64,000 nucleotides of DNA from Nibribacter koreensis (GCF_039541795.1 NZ_BAABGX010000002.1:1240001-1304000); one strand, 5' to 3'; positions 24,205-33,258 are shown, counted from the stretch's first letter. Numbers and translations: made by a program. Notes: generated by a model from the letters alone, not told the origin.

Positions 24205-25017
24205 ATGTCCAAATTGAGAATCTTATACGCGGCCACCGAGATTGACCCTTTTCTGCAGACCACAAAAGTAGCGGAATTTTTGAGGATGTTGCCACAGGCC
24301 ATGCAGGAGCGTGGGATGGAAGTTCGTATTTTCGTTCCTCGTTTTGGCTTGATCAATGAGCGTAAAAACCGTTTGCATGAGGTGGTTCGCCTTTCGGGCA
24401 TCAACATTGCGGTAGGCGAAGAAGAGAAACCTCTGATTATCAAGGTGGCTTCCATCCCTAATGCCAAGCTGCAGGTATATTTTATTGACAATGAAGACTA
24501 TTTCCACCGCAAGTCCGTTCTGGTGGACAAGGATAACAAATTCCACGCAGACAATGATGAGCGTGCTATCTTCTTCTGCAAAGGCGTTTTGGAAACCGTG
24601 AAAAAACTAGGCTGGGCCCCAGACATTGTGCATTGCAACGACTGGATGACCAGCTTAATGCCGCTTTATTTGAAGACTACATATAAAAACGACCCTATCT
24701 TTAAGGCGTCAAAGTCTGTGTTTAGCGTCTACAACAATGAGTTTGCCCACAAGTTTGAAGGCGACCTGTTGGAGAAGGCCAAGATGCTGGACATTGAGGA
24801 TGACATGCTGCAGCACCTGAAGACCGCAGATTTTGGTGCGTTCATCAAGATGGGCATGCAATATGCTGACATGGTCCTTAAGTCTAATGAGGACTTCAGC
24901 GACAACTTAAACGCATTGTTTACAGAGTACAACAACACCAAGCGCATTGGGATGATTGCCTCTGATGACAACGTGATGGATTCTTACTTTAACCTGTACA
25001 ATGAACTGGCGAATTAA
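24205..25017 (+). CDS. Glycogen/starch-synthase-like protein, catalytic N-domain only
   Basis: 270 residues from the ATG at 24205 (MSKLRILYAATEIDPFLQTT). It corresponds to the GT5 (Glyco_transf_5) N-domain: LYAATEIDPF, AEFLRMLPQAMQERGMEVRIFVPRFG and PDIVHCNDWMTSLMPLYLKT. The usual GGLADVVG-type loop is TTKVAEFL here, lacking the Lys-x-Gly-Gly donor motif. The GT1-like C-terminal half (about 200 residues) is absent, and the next gene starts inside this gene's last codons. Short versions beside panC occur in other Cytophagales, so this is probably a stable form rather than a broken gene. It may not make glycogen. Confidence 0.8.
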   Translation: MSKLRILYAATEIDPFLQTTKVAEFLRMLPQAMQERGMEVRIFVPRFGLINERKNRLHEVVRLSGINIAVGEEEKPLIIKVASIPNAKLQVYFIDNEDYFHRKSVLVDKDNKFHADNDERAIFFCKGVLETVKKLGWAPDIVHCNDWMTSLMPLYLKTTYKNDPIFKASKSVFSVYNNEFAHKFEGDLLEKAKMLDIEDDMLQHLKTADFGAFIKMGMQYADMVLKSNEDFSDNLNALFTEYNNTKRIGMIASDDNVMDSYFNLYNELAN

Positions 25018-26437
25018 TAAAGCTACGGCTGCCTTCTTTCTTTCTTCTTTGTTATTTGCCTCTTGTGAAGACCCCACCGGCGTGGGTCTAGAGCTACAGG
25101 AGCCCGGGAGCCAAATAGGGACCAAGTTTACAGACACTACCGCGGTATTGGCTTCTACGGTTCTTTTAAAAGACTCCATCTTTACGCTTGGCGCTACTAA
25201 TACATTGGTAGGCCAGCTGAATGATGAGAAGTTTGGCAAGATAACGGCTAGAACATTTGCAGAACTTACCTTGGTGGGGGGCAATGATACCATTACCAAA
25301 GGCTCAACACTAGACTCACTGGTATTGGCCATTGACTACGCCTATGCCTACGGTGACGCTATCTCAAAAGAAATAAACAAGCGGTCTGCCGTCACTTGGA
25401 ACGTGTATCCTTTGACGCAAGGCTTTATTGACCAGACCACGTATTTCACCACCTCTGGGCTCAGCTACAACGCCAACAGCCTTCTGGCTACGTCTACTTT
25501 TGTGCCCCGGCCCACTGAAACGTATACTCTGCCAGCAGACACCTCCACCAAGATTCCTTATCTGGCCACCTTCAGGTTAGATCAGCAATCGGCGGGTAGG
25601 GCTTTGGCCACAAGCATACTTGACCAGGCAGAAACCTCTACGCTTAAAGTACAGAAAGACTTCCTTAACTTCTTTAAAGGGCTGGCCATTGTTCCAGCAG
25701 GTGCCACCAACAATATCATAGGCATTAACCCGTCTTCTACCAGAACGGCCTTTACCCTCTACTTTAAAGACAAGGATGGCAAGGCGAAGAAGTATGCGTT
25801 TAGGTTCTCTGACCGTTATTTCAATCAGATTACCGCAGACAGGTCAGGTACTGCCTTGGCAGCCTTCACCAACTATGCCCAACTTATTCCATCTGGCCAA
25901 ACGGGCAATGCCACGTTCTTGCAGGCTGGTACTGGCTTGGTGACCAAGCTAACGTTGCCTAACCTAGAGAATTTTAGAAAAACCATAGACGGCAAAACCT
26001 TGGAACTGGTGGTCAACAAAGCAGAACTGGTGATTCCGGTATTGGCCTCTGCCTTGCCAGACACTATCAATACACCTTTGCCATCTATCATCACAGTACT
26101 AGAAGCCACCTCTAACAACTTGATTGCCAAGACTCAAGGATTCCCGAATGTTTTATTGGCTGAAGGTGGATCTTCTCCGGCCACTTTAACGTATGACAAG
26201 GCCCAGAAAGCATACGTAGTAAATGTTACCTCTTATGTACAGAGCGTGCTTTACAACAAAAGAAAGAACAATGGCCTTATTCTCTTACCGTCTAATGTGA
26301 CTACGTCTGTGTCTACTCCCTCTAATAATGGGCAGCAGGTGAACAGAGCCGTACTAGAGGCCCAGCCTTATTCTCCTTCTGAGTCTAATACCAACAGAAG
26401 ACCGCGCCTCCGGATTTATTATTCAACCGTTCAATAA
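25001..26437 (+). CDS. DUF4270 family lipoprotein
   Basis: 478 residues, overlapping the previous gene by 17 nt. A lipoprotein signal ends in LFASC (MNWRINKATAAFFLSSLLFASC), followed by EDPTGVGLELQ. The DUF4270 layout is seen: an early VLLKDSIFTLGATNTLVGQLNDEKFG, a long beta-rich middle, and an ending in YNKRKNNGLILLPS and RPRLRIYYSTVQ. These are cell-surface or periplasmic proteins of Bacteroidota with unknown function. Translational coupling to the glycogen-synthase-like gene suggests a shared role. Confidence 0.85.
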   Translation: MNWRINKATAAFFLSSLLFASCEDPTGVGLELQEPGSQIGTKFTDTTAVLASTVLLKDSIFTLGATNTLVGQLNDEKFGKITARTFAELTLVGGNDTITKGSTLDSLVLAIDYAYAYGDAISKEINKRSAVTWNVYPLTQGFIDQTTYFTTSGLSYNANSLLATSTFVPRPTETYTLPADTSTKIPYLATFRLDQQSAGRALATSILDQAETSTLKVQKDFLNFFKGLAIVPAGATNNIIGINPSSTRTAFTLYFKDKDGKAKKYAFRFSDRYFNQITADRSGTALAAFTNYAQLIPSGQTGNATFLQAGTGLVTKLTLPNLENFRKTIDGKTLELVVNKAELVIPVLASALPDTINTPLPSIITVLEATSNNLIAKTQGFPNVLLAEGGSSPATLTYDKAQKAYVVNVTSYVQSVLYNKRKNNGLILLPSNVTTSVSTPSNNGQQVNRAVLEAQPYSPSESNTNRRPRLRIYYSTVQ

Positions 26438-26510
26438 ACTTATCATCAATTTTATTTGTTAGCCGCTGCAGACCTAAACTTGCCGGTTAATTTAAAGAAG
26501 ATCACTTACT

Positions 26511-28349
26511 ATGTGTGGAATTGTAGCCTATGTTGGGCAGCGTGAAGCTTGCCCTATTATTCTTAAAGGTTTAAAGAGATTAGAATATCGTGGATATGAC
26601 AGCGCCGGGGTGGCTCTGTTAAATGACGGCGAATTAAAGGTTTTCAAGAGAAAAGGAAAGGTAAGTGATCTAGAGGAGTTCATTGGTAACCAGGATACCA
26701 CCAGCCATATTGGTATTGGTCACACCCGTTGGGCAACCCACGGCGAGCCGAATGATGCCAACGCGCACCCGCACTACTCTAGCTCCAAGAAGATTGCCAT
26801 CATCCATAATGGTATCATTGAGAACTACGCTTCTTTAAAGCAGCACTTAATCAACAAAGGATACGAATTTCACAGTGACACAGACTCTGAGGTATTTGTG
26901 AACCTGATTGAGGACATCAGAGAGACTACCAAGGTAAACTTGGCTGAGGCAGTGCGTTTAGCCCTGCATGAGGTAGTAGGTGCTTATGCCATTGTGGTAA
27001 TCTCTCATGACTCTCCTACTGAACTGATTGCAGCTCGTAAAGGAAGCCCGTTGGTAATTGGTATTGGTGAAGGTGAGTACTTCTTAGCCTCTGACGCTAC
27101 GCCTATCATTGAATATACCAAAGATGTGGTATATCTGAATGATTTTGAAATCGCCTTGATTAAAGACGGCGTATTGGACCTTCGTACCAAAGAGGACATT
27201 GTCCAGACGCCATATATCCAGAAGTTGGAGTTGGAGTTGGAGTCTATTGAAAAAGGCGGCTACCCTCACTTCATGCTGAAGGAGATTTTTGAGCAACCAC
27301 GTTCTATCATGGACAGCATGCGCGGCCGTTTAGTGGCTGAGAACACGCAGTTGACCATGTCCAGCATAAGAGAGTATGAAAACCGCTTCAAGAACGCTAA
27401 CCGTATTCTTATTGTAGCGTGTGGTACTTCTTGGCACGCTGGTTTGGTAGCCGAGTACCTGATTGAAGAACTAGCCCGCATCCCGGTAGAAGTAGAATAC
27501 GCTTCTGAGTTCCGCTACAGAAACCCTATCATCAATGAAGGCGACATCGTAATCGCTATCTCTCAGTCTGGTGAAACGGCAGATACGTTGGCTGCGCTTG
27601 AGTTAGCTAAGTCTAAAGGTGCACTCATCTTTGGCGTATGTAACGTAGTAGGTTCTTCTATTGCTCGCGCGACTGATGCAGGTGCTTACACTCACGCCGG
27701 TCCTGAGATTGGAGTAGCCTCTACCAAAGCCTTCACGGCGCAGGTAACGGTTCTTACTTTGATAGCCATGATGCTAGCCGAGAAACGCGGTACCATGGAA
27801 AAATCAGCCTTGCACCAATTGATGTTGGAGATGGAGCAGATTCCAGCTAAAGTGGAGAAAGCATTGCAGTTAGACAAAGAAATCCAAGCCATTGCCGAAA
27901 TCTTCAAGGACTCCAGCAACTTCATCTACCTGGGACGTGGTTTGAACTTCCCGGTAGCCTTGGAAGGAGCCTTGAAACTGAAAGAGATTTCTTACATCCA
28001 CGCAGAAGGATACCCAGCGGCAGAAATGAAGCACGGTCCTATTGCATTGATTGATGAGAACATGCCAGTGGTGGTGATTGCTACTAAGGACAACTCATAT
28101 GAGAAGGTAGTATCCAACATCCAGGAGGTAAGAGCCCGCAAAGGCCGCGTAATCGCTATCGTGACCGAAGGTGACACCGTTATCCCAGAAATGGCGGAGT
28201 TTGTGATTGAGGTGCCTGAAGCGCATGAGGCCTTGGTGCCATTGCTTTCTGTGATTCCATTGCAATTGCTGAGCTACCACATTGCGGTAATGCGTGGTTG
28301 CAACGTAGACCAGCCTAGAAACTTGGCCAAGTCTGTAACCGTTGAATAA
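26511..28349 (+). CDS. glmS: Glutamine-fructose-6-phosphate aminotransferase
   Basis: 612 residues, full length. The N-terminal nucleophile Cys2 is in MCGIVAYVGQREACPIILKG. The glutaminase domain shows LEYRGYDSAGVA and GHTRWATHG; two SIS isomerase domains follow (ISQSGETADTLAALELAK, GPEIGVASTKAFTAQV, EMKHGPIALID). The C-terminus ends NLAKSVTVE, as in other GlmS. It makes glucosamine-6-phosphate for peptidoglycan and LPS. No glmS ribozyme is expected in this phylum and none is seen. A strong terminator follows. Confidence 0.98.
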   Translation: MCGIVAYVGQREACPIILKGLKRLEYRGYDSAGVALLNDGELKVFKRKGKVSDLEEFIGNQDTTSHIGIGHTRWATHGEPNDANAHPHYSSSKKIAIIHNGIIENYASLKQHLINKGYEFHSDTDSEVFVNLIEDIRETTKVNLAEAVRLALHEVVGAYAIVVISHDSPTELIAARKGSPLVIGIGEGEYFLASDATPIIEYTKDVVYLNDFEIALIKDGVLDLRTKEDIVQTPYIQKLELELESIEKGGYPHFMLKEIFEQPRSIMDSMRGRLVAENTQLTMSSIREYENRFKNANRILIVACGTSWHAGLVAEYLIEELARIPVEVEYASEFRYRNPIINEGDIVIAISQSGETADTLAALELAKSKGALIFGVCNVVGSSIARATDAGAYTHAGPEIGVASTKAFTAQVTVLTLIAMMLAEKRGTMEKSALHQLMLEMEQIPAKVEKALQLDKEIQAIAEIFKDSSNFIYLGRGLNFPVALEGALKLKEISYIHAEGYPAAEMKHGPIALIDENMPVVVIATKDNSYEKVVSNIQEVRARKGRVIAIVTEGDTVIPEMAEFVIEVPEAHEALVPLLSVIPLQLLSYHIAVMRGCNVDQPRNLAKSVTVE

Positions 28350-28367
28350 TTTGGTTCATACATAAAT

Positions 28368-28397
28368 AAAAAGGGCACCCCAACAGGTGCCCTTTTT
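28368..28397. terminator. glmS terminator
   Basis: AAAAAGGGCACC and GGTGCCCTTTTT pair around CCAACA, flanked by A and T runs. It lies 18 nt after the glmS stop and 8 nt before P38 copy 14. Confidence 0.9.
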
Positions 28398-28405
28398 ATT
28401 TGCTC

Positions 28406-28443
28406 TGTTTTTAGCCTGTTTTGCAGAAAACAGGCTAAAAACG
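28406..28443. repeat. P38 palindrome copy 14
   Basis: 38 nt, TGTTTTTAGCCTGTTTTG left arm, CA core, well-paired right arm. It lies 9 nt past the stop of the 3HCDH-like gene and beside the glmS terminator. Confidence 0.93.
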
Positions 28444-28452
28444 AATTTTAAC

Positions 28453-29130
28453 TTATAGCTCTTCCCCTTTTAGATAGGCAGTTTTCAACAAGGGACAAAT
28501 CTTGTAGCGCTCATCTTTGGTGTCTTCATAGACAGCTTCCAGCAACTCATAGACATTGGCTACCCCTATTTTATTCGCCCATTCAAACGGCCCGAAGGGG
28601 TAGTTAGTCCCCAGCTTCATGCCCAAATCAATGTCCTCCTTAGAAGCGGTCCCTTCTTGTAAGGTGTAACAGGCCTCGTTGATGATCATGCAGAGCACGC
28701 GCGGCGTTACCATGCCTACTCTATCTGCCACCAACTCATAGCCGGTGCCCAAGACCTCCATGACGCGCTTCACTTCTTTTTCAGACTCTGGCTTCAGGAC
28801 ACTTATTTCTAACACTTCTCTATTAAAGAGCGAAGGCAGTGCATTTACGCCGCACAAATGAAAGTTGACCGGGCCGTGCTCTTTGACAAAGGCGGCCAAT
28901 TGCAGCTTGGCGGCATTGCAGAAAACCACCAAGTCATTGCCTTTCTCTGCTTTCGCGTATTGGGCAAGGCGCTCTGGCTGTTCATGCAGCAACAAGTCAA
29001 AGACCACTTCCACCTGATTCAGCCACAGACCCAGTTCTGCCGGGTCTTGCAGGTAGAGGTACGCTCTGTTAGGGAACTTCAAACTGTATTCCTGCTCCAT
29101 TTCTGGAGAGGCCAAAACCATTGTCTTCAT
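28453..29130 (-). CDS. 3-hydroxyacyl-CoA dehydrogenase-like protein lacking the NAD motif
   Basis: 225 residues. The C-terminal half is 3HCDH: GYELVADRVGMVTPRVLCMIINEACYTLQEGTASKEDIDLGMKLGTNYPFGPFEWA, with the conserved NEA...L...A...DID..M..G.N.P.GP pattern. The N-terminal half (MKTMVLASPEMEQEYSLKFPN) lacks the GxGxxG dinucleotide loop. It may be a partner or specialised form rather than a normal dehydrogenase. The divergent RidA gene starts 50 nt away. Similar half-size proteins occur in Bacteroidota. Confidence 0.75.
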   Translation of the reverse strand: MKTMVLASPEMEQEYSLKFPNRAYLYLQDPAELGLWLNQVEVVFDLLLHEQPERLAQYAKAEKGNDLVVFCNAAKLQLAAFVKEHGPVNFHLCGVNALPSLFNREVLEISVLKPESEKEVKRVMEVLGTGYELVADRVGMVTPRVLCMIINEACYTLQEGTASKEDIDLGMKLGTNYPFGPFEWANKIGVANVYELLEAVYEDTKDERYKICPLLKTAYLKGEEL

Positions 29131-29152
29131 AAATCTGTACCTTTAAGCACAC

Positions 29153-29160
29153 AAAGATAC
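29153..29160 (-). promoter_or_regulatory. Possible -7 element of the 3HCDH-like gene
   Basis: On the minus strand this reads TATCTTTG, an exact -7 box 23 nt ahead of the ATG at 29130. A candidate -33 is CAA at 29184-29186 (23-nt spacer), near the upper limit, so moderate support only. Confidence 0.4.
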
Positions 29161-29179
29161 TGATTTAACTATTCTTGTT

Positions 29180-29563
29180 ATGGCAACCAACATCATAGAA
29201 AGCAAAGCCGCCCCGGCGCCCATTGGGCCTTACAGCCAAGCCGTGATGGCAGGCAACACCTTGTATGTCTCTGGTCAGATTCCGTTAGACCAGGCCACCG
29301 GTCAGTTGGTACAGGGAGACATTCAGGCAGAAACCCATCAGGTTATGAAGAATCTGCAGTACATTCTTGAAGAAGCAGGAATGGGCTTTCAACATGTGGT
29401 AAAGTGCTCCATTTTCGTGAAGGACCTAGGCAACTTCGCGGCAATCAATGAAACCTACGGCAGCTATTTCTCTGCCAATGAACCCGCCCGCGAAACCGTG
29501 GAAGTTAGCCGTCTGCCCAAAGACGTAAACGTAGAAATCTCCTGCATCGCGGTTAAATTCTAA
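29180..29563 (+). CDS. ridA: RidA-family enamine/imine deaminase
   Basis: 127 residues, the usual size. Motifs: APAPIGPYSQAVMAGNTLYVSGQIPLD, NLQYILEEAGMGFQHVVKCSIFVKDLGNFAAINETYGSYF and PARETVEVSRLPKDVNVEISCIAVKF. The Arg in PARETV and the Glu in VEISCIA build the active site. It hydrolyses reactive 2-aminoacrylate-type enamines to keto acids, protecting PLP enzymes. It is divergent from the 3HCDH-like gene. Confidence 0.95.
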   Translation: MATNIIESKAAPAPIGPYSQAVMAGNTLYVSGQIPLDQATGQLVQGDIQAETHQVMKNLQYILEEAGMGFQHVVKCSIFVKDLGNFAAINETYGSYFSANEPARETVEVSRLPKDVNVEISCIAVKF

Positions 29564-29793
29564 TGAGAGAATGAACGGTTGAATGATTGAGAGAATGAAC
29601 GGTTGAATGATTGAGAGAATGAACGGTTGAATGATTGAGAGAATGAAATTGATGTGAAAATTTGACGATGTGTAGATTTTGGAGATGATTCAGATGAGCA
29701 TATTTTCAAATTTTCAATCTCTCAAAATTCCCTAAGCCCTTTAATACCTCCCCATTCTCTCAATCATTCAATCTCTCATTCACTCAATACAAC
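29564..29793. repeat. 24-bp tandem repeats and distal inverted copy
   Basis: Directly after the ridA stop, the unit GAGAATGAACGGTTGAATGATTGA occurs three times in tandem (about 29568-29639), then decays. At 29753-29778 the sequence CATTCTCTCAATCATTCAA is the reverse complement of the unit. The two ends can therefore pair to form a large stem-loop. The block has no ORF. It may alter spacing before the nitroreductase gene, or mark a small unstable repeat locus. Confidence 0.8.
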
Positions 29794-30393
29794 ATGCACC
29801 ACCGCGAAGAACAGCACAACATCCATGAGCTCATGCAGGCCCGTTGGAGCCCTAGAAGCTTTTCCTCTGAACTGCTGACTAAGGAACAGATAGAAAGCTT
29901 GTTTCAGGCGGCGCGCTGGGCGGCATCTTCTGGCAACGCACAGCCTTGGCGGTTTGTGTATGCCACCAGTGACCAGCAAGAGACCTTTCAAAGGCTGGTC
30001 AATCTTCTGGACGAGGGCAATGCCATTTGGGCAAAGAACGCGCCTTTCCTGATGGTGGTGTTCTCCAAAACCGAAAGAGACAACGGCAAGCCGCATCCTG
30101 GCCACCTGTATGACACGGGTTTGGCCATGGGGCAGTTCTGTCTGCAAGCCACAGCCATGGGCTTGCAGGTGCACCAGATGGGCGGCTTTGCCATGGACAA
30201 GGCCAATGACGTATTACAAGCACCACATGACTACCAGCCCATCGCCATGGCGGTAGTTGGCCACCCGGCTCCCTTCACCCTACTCCCCACCCAGGAATTA
30301 CAAACCCGTGAGCAGACCAAGTCTACCCGCAAGTCTCTGCAGGAGACGGTGCACATGGGCACTTGGGAAGGCAGTTACCAAGAACTAACTTAA
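29794..30393 (+). CDS. Nitroreductase-family protein
   Basis: 199 residues, starting MHHREEQHNIHELMQARWSP. Motifs: RWSPRSFSSELLTKEQIESLFQAARWAASSGNAQPWRFVYAT in the N-terminal region and TGLAMGQFCLQATAMGLQVHQMGGF in the core FMN-binding part. It is a small NAD(P)H-dependent flavin oxidoreductase; the acceptor is unknown. It ends 6 nt before P38 copy 15, which separates it from the convergent BrkB gene. Confidence 0.9.
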   Translation: MHHREEQHNIHELMQARWSPRSFSSELLTKEQIESLFQAARWAASSGNAQPWRFVYATSDQQETFQRLVNLLDEGNAIWAKNAPFLMVVFSKTERDNGKPHPGHLYDTGLAMGQFCLQATAMGLQVHQMGGFAMDKANDVLQAPHDYQPIAMAVVGHPAPFTLLPTQELQTREQTKSTRKSLQETVHMGTWEGSYQELT

Positions 30394-30399
30394 CTTCCT

Positions 30400-30437
30400 C
30401 GTTTTTGGCTTGATTTCCTGAAAACAGGCCAAAAACG
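30400..30437. repeat. P38 palindrome copy 15 between converging genes
   Basis: 38 nt, CGTTTTTGGCTTGATTTC left arm, TG core, perfect AAAACAGGCCAAAAACG right arm. Only 6 nt separate it from one stop codon and 5 nt from the other, so the whole intergenic space is essentially this element. Confidence 0.95.
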
Positions 30438-30442
30438 GAAGG

Positions 30443-31507
30443 TTACTGCTTCGGTTCTTTTCCCTCTTCGTCGTCAGGGTCTTCCTCTCCTTTGGCCTTG
30501 GCCTCATTGGGACCGGGTTCTGCGTTTAAAGGAGACTTTCCTAGTTCTACCTCTTTGTTCTCTATGCGGACCGCATACGTGGACGGATAGATGTTGGCGC
30601 CATAGCGCCGGGCATACACCAGCGTAAACTGGGCGCCCAAAAAGATGATCTGCGAAGAATAAAACACCCACACCAGCACCACAATCACAGAACCAGCCGC
30701 CCCGTAAATGCTGGAGAAGTCACTATTGCCCAGATATAACCCAATCAAGGATTTACCCAAGGCAAAAAGCAAGGCCGTCACCAGAGAGCCCACCCACACG
30801 TCCTTCCACTTTATTTTGGCGTCTGGCAAGTACTTGTAAATAAGGGCAAACAAGAAGGTAACCACCGCGGTAGACACCAGAAAATTAGTCACCTGCGTCA
30901 ATTGCAGCAAAGACGGGTCTACCTTCTGTGCCAGGTAAGAGGTAATCACTACCAAGATGGCGTTTACTATCAAACTCACTAGCAAGAGAAAGACAATGCC
31001 CAGAATCATGGCGAAGGACAACAGACGGTCCAGCAGTATTTTCAGGTACTCGTTCTTGGGCTTCGGTTTCACGCCCCAGATTTGGTTCAAGGACTCCTGC
31101 AAAGACACAAATACCCCGGTGGCCCCCACCAGCAAGGTAAACACCCCTATCACGGTGGCCATGGTAAAGTCAGCGGACTGGTGGATGCTCTCTACCATCT
31201 CCTGGATGTCTGAGGCGCCTTTTCTGCCCATGAGCTCGCGTAGCTGGGTGTAGACTTCGCCCTGCACGGCCTCCCGGCCAAAGACGGCCCCGGCGGTGTT
31301 GATCATGATGATGAGAATGGGCGGCAGTGCAAAGATGGTGTAGTAGGCCAGCGCCGCCCCTTTCTGGAATGAGTTGTTGTCCAGAAAGTCATACCAGACC
31401 TCTTTGATGATGCACCAGCCTTCAACAAAAATCTTCTTAAACATGGATATGGATTTCCCCTTCATACGCAGGACGCTCCATAGGTTTTCAAACTTCTTGC
31501 ATGGCAA
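30443..31507 (-). CDS. YihY/BrkB (virulence factor BrkB) family inner-membrane protein
   Basis: 354 residues at most. In-frame ATGs at 31465 and 31444 (MFKKIFVEGW) are alternative starts. Six membrane helices are seen, among them ALAYYTIFALPPILIIMINT, FAMILGIVFLLLVSLIVNAI and GSVIVVLVWVFYSSQIIFLG. The family hallmark GAALAYYTIFALPP is present. The hydrophilic Glu/Asp/Lys-rich tail is cytoplasmic. Members are poorly understood transport-like proteins, once called ribonuclease BN in error. A P38 copy separates it from the nitroreductase gene. Confidence 0.9.
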   Translation of the reverse strand: MPCKKFENLWSVLRMKGKSISMFKKIFVEGWCIIKEVWYDFLDNNSFQKGAALAYYTIFALPPILIIMINTAGAVFGREAVQGEVYTQLRELMGRKGASDIQEMVESIHQSADFTMATVIGVFTLLVGATGVFVSLQESLNQIWGVKPKPKNEYLKILLDRLLSFAMILGIVFLLLVSLIVNAILVVITSYLAQKVDPSLLQLTQVTNFLVSTAVVTFLFALIYKYLPDAKIKWKDVWVGSLVTALLFALGKSLIGLYLGNSDFSSIYGAAGSVIVVLVWVFYSSQIIFLGAQFTLVYARRYGANIYPSTYAVRIENKEVELGKSPLNAEPGPNEAKAKGEEDPDDEEGKEPKQ

Positions 31508-31619
31508 TAGGTTTTCCCGCTGTAAGCAAGGGGAGTGAATGCAGGCTGTCCCTTTAAGAATACCTGACAGAACCGCAAGGTTTTACAGGCAAAAGCTTTA
31601 CGAAAGCCTTTAAATACTG

Positions 31620-31627
31620 TACTTTTG
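31620..31627 (+). promoter_or_regulatory. -7 element of the gltX promoter
   Basis: TACTTTTG is an exact TAnnTTTG box, 18 nt before the ATG. No clear TTG stands at the -33 position (CTTTACG instead), so the promoter may be weak or need an activator. Confidence 0.5.
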
Positions 31628-31645
31628 CACCCTGTTTAACCTAGC

Positions 31646-33190
31646 ATGACCATGGAAAGAGAAGTACGTGTACGCTTTGCCCCTAGCCCAACCGGGGCCT
31701 TGCACATTGGCGGGGTACGCACTGCGTTATATAATTACCTTTTTGCAAAGAAGATGGGCGGCAAGATGTTGCTGCGCATTGAAGATACAGACCAGAACCG
31801 CTTTGTGCCTGGCGCCGAGCAATACATCTTTGACAGCCTGGAATGGTGCGGCATCAAGCTGGACGAGAGCCCCGTGCACGGTGGACCGCATGCGCCGTAC
31901 CGTCAGTCTGAGCGCAAGCCCATGTACATGGACTACGCTCTGCAACTGGTTAACGCCGGCCACGCCTACTATGCCTTTGACACCGCCGAGGAGCTGGACG
32001 CCATGCGCGAGCGCTTAAAGGCCGCCAAGGTAGCCACCCCGCAGTACAACGCCATCACGCGCGCCACCATGAAGAACTCCCTTACCCTGCCAGAGGATGA
32101 GGTGAAGCGCCGACTGGAAAGTGGTGACCCGTACGTAATCCGTCTCAAAGTACCGCGCAAAGAGGAAATCAGACTGAAGGACATGATCAGAGGCTGGGTG
32201 ATGGTACACTCCTCGGCTATTGATGACAAGGTCTTGATGAAGTCTGATGGTATGCCGACGTATCACCTGGCCAACATCGTGGATGACCACTTGATGGAAA
32301 TCACCCACGTAATACGCGGCGAAGAGTGGTTGCCAAGCGCGCCTTTGCACGTGTTGTTGTACCGCTACTTTGGTTGGGAAGACACCATGCCAGAATTCGC
32401 CCACTTGCCTCTACTCTTGAAGCCAGACGGTAACGGTAAACTAAGCAAGCGCGATGGTGACAAGCTGGGCTTCCCGGTGTTCCCGTTGTTCTGGCAAGAC
32501 CCTAACACCGGTGAGACGGCCAGCGGCTACCGCGAGAGCGGCTACCTGCCAGAGGCGTTCATCAACTTCCTGGCCTTCTTGGGCTGGAACCCTGGCACCC
32601 AGCAGGAGCTGTTCACCATGGACGAACTGATTGAGGCCTTCAGCATTGAGCGGATTGGTAAGTCAGGTACTCGTTTTGACATTCAGAAAGCCCGCTGGTA
32701 CAATGAGCAATACCTTCGTGCGAAGCCTGATACTGAGTTAGCCCAATATCTGTTGGCGTCTTTGAAAGAGCAGAATGTTGACTGTTCAGAAGACCGCGCC
32801 GTGAAGATTGTGAGCCTCATGAAAGAGCGTGTGACCTTCCCGCAGGACTTCGCTAAAGAGGCTACCTACTTCTTCTCGGCGCCTACGGAGTACAACGAGC
32901 AGGTGGCCGCCAAGAAATGGAATGCCGCCGGGGCTGCCGCCTTTGAGCAGTTCCGGAATGAGCTGAGCACGCTGGAGGACTTCAACGCAGACTCAGTAAA
33001 AGCCTTGTTATTGCAGATTCTGGAGCGCAACGGCCTGAAGATTGGCCAGGTGATGCAAGCCTTGAGAATTGCCGTAACCGGCGTAGAGGCTGGCCCGGAT
33101 TTGATGGCCATCATTGAGATAATCGGTAAGGAAGAAACGCAACAACGCATTGACGCCGCCATTGCCAAACTGAGCCAGTACGCTGTTTAA
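31646..33190 (+). CDS. gltX: Glutamyl-tRNA synthetase
   Basis: 514 residues. A class I signature is seen: RFAPSPTGALHIGGVRTALYN, carrying the HIGH motif as HIGG, and KLSKRDGDKLGFPVFP carrying KLSKR. IRGEEWLPSAPLH matches the core domain. The C-terminal anticodon-binding region follows, ending TQQRIDAAIAKLSQYAV. It charges tRNA-Glu, possibly discriminating against tRNA-Gln. A second ATG two codons in (31652) is an alternative start. It is the first gene before two small plus-strand genes. Confidence 0.98.
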   Translation: MTMEREVRVRFAPSPTGALHIGGVRTALYNYLFAKKMGGKMLLRIEDTDQNRFVPGAEQYIFDSLEWCGIKLDESPVHGGPHAPYRQSERKPMYMDYALQLVNAGHAYYAFDTAEELDAMRERLKAAKVATPQYNAITRATMKNSLTLPEDEVKRRLESGDPYVIRLKVPRKEEIRLKDMIRGWVMVHSSAIDDKVLMKSDGMPTYHLANIVDDHLMEITHVIRGEEWLPSAPLHVLLYRYFGWEDTMPEFAHLPLLLKPDGNGKLSKRDGDKLGFPVFPLFWQDPNTGETASGYRESGYLPEAFINFLAFLGWNPGTQQELFTMDELIEAFSIERIGKSGTRFDIQKARWYNEQYLRAKPDTELAQYLLASLKEQNVDCSEDRAVKIVSLMKERVTFPQDFAKEATYFFSAPTEYNEQVAAKKWNAAGAAAFEQFRNELSTLEDFNADSVKALLLQILERNGLKIGQVMQALRIAVTGVEAGPDLMAIIEIIGKEETQQRIDAAIAKLSQYAV

Positions 33191-33220
33191 GTAAATAGCT
33201 TACTTATATTTTTTAGAAGC

Positions 33221-33258
33221 CGTTTTTGGCCTGTTTTTCAGAAAGCAGGCTAAAAACG
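33221..33258. repeat. P38 palindrome copy 16 with extended arms
   Basis: 38 nt, CGTTTTTGGCCTGTTTTT left arm, CA core. Flanking AGAAGC and GCTTCT extend the inverted repeat by 6 nt on each side. It lies 30 nt after the gltX stop. Confidence 0.93.
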
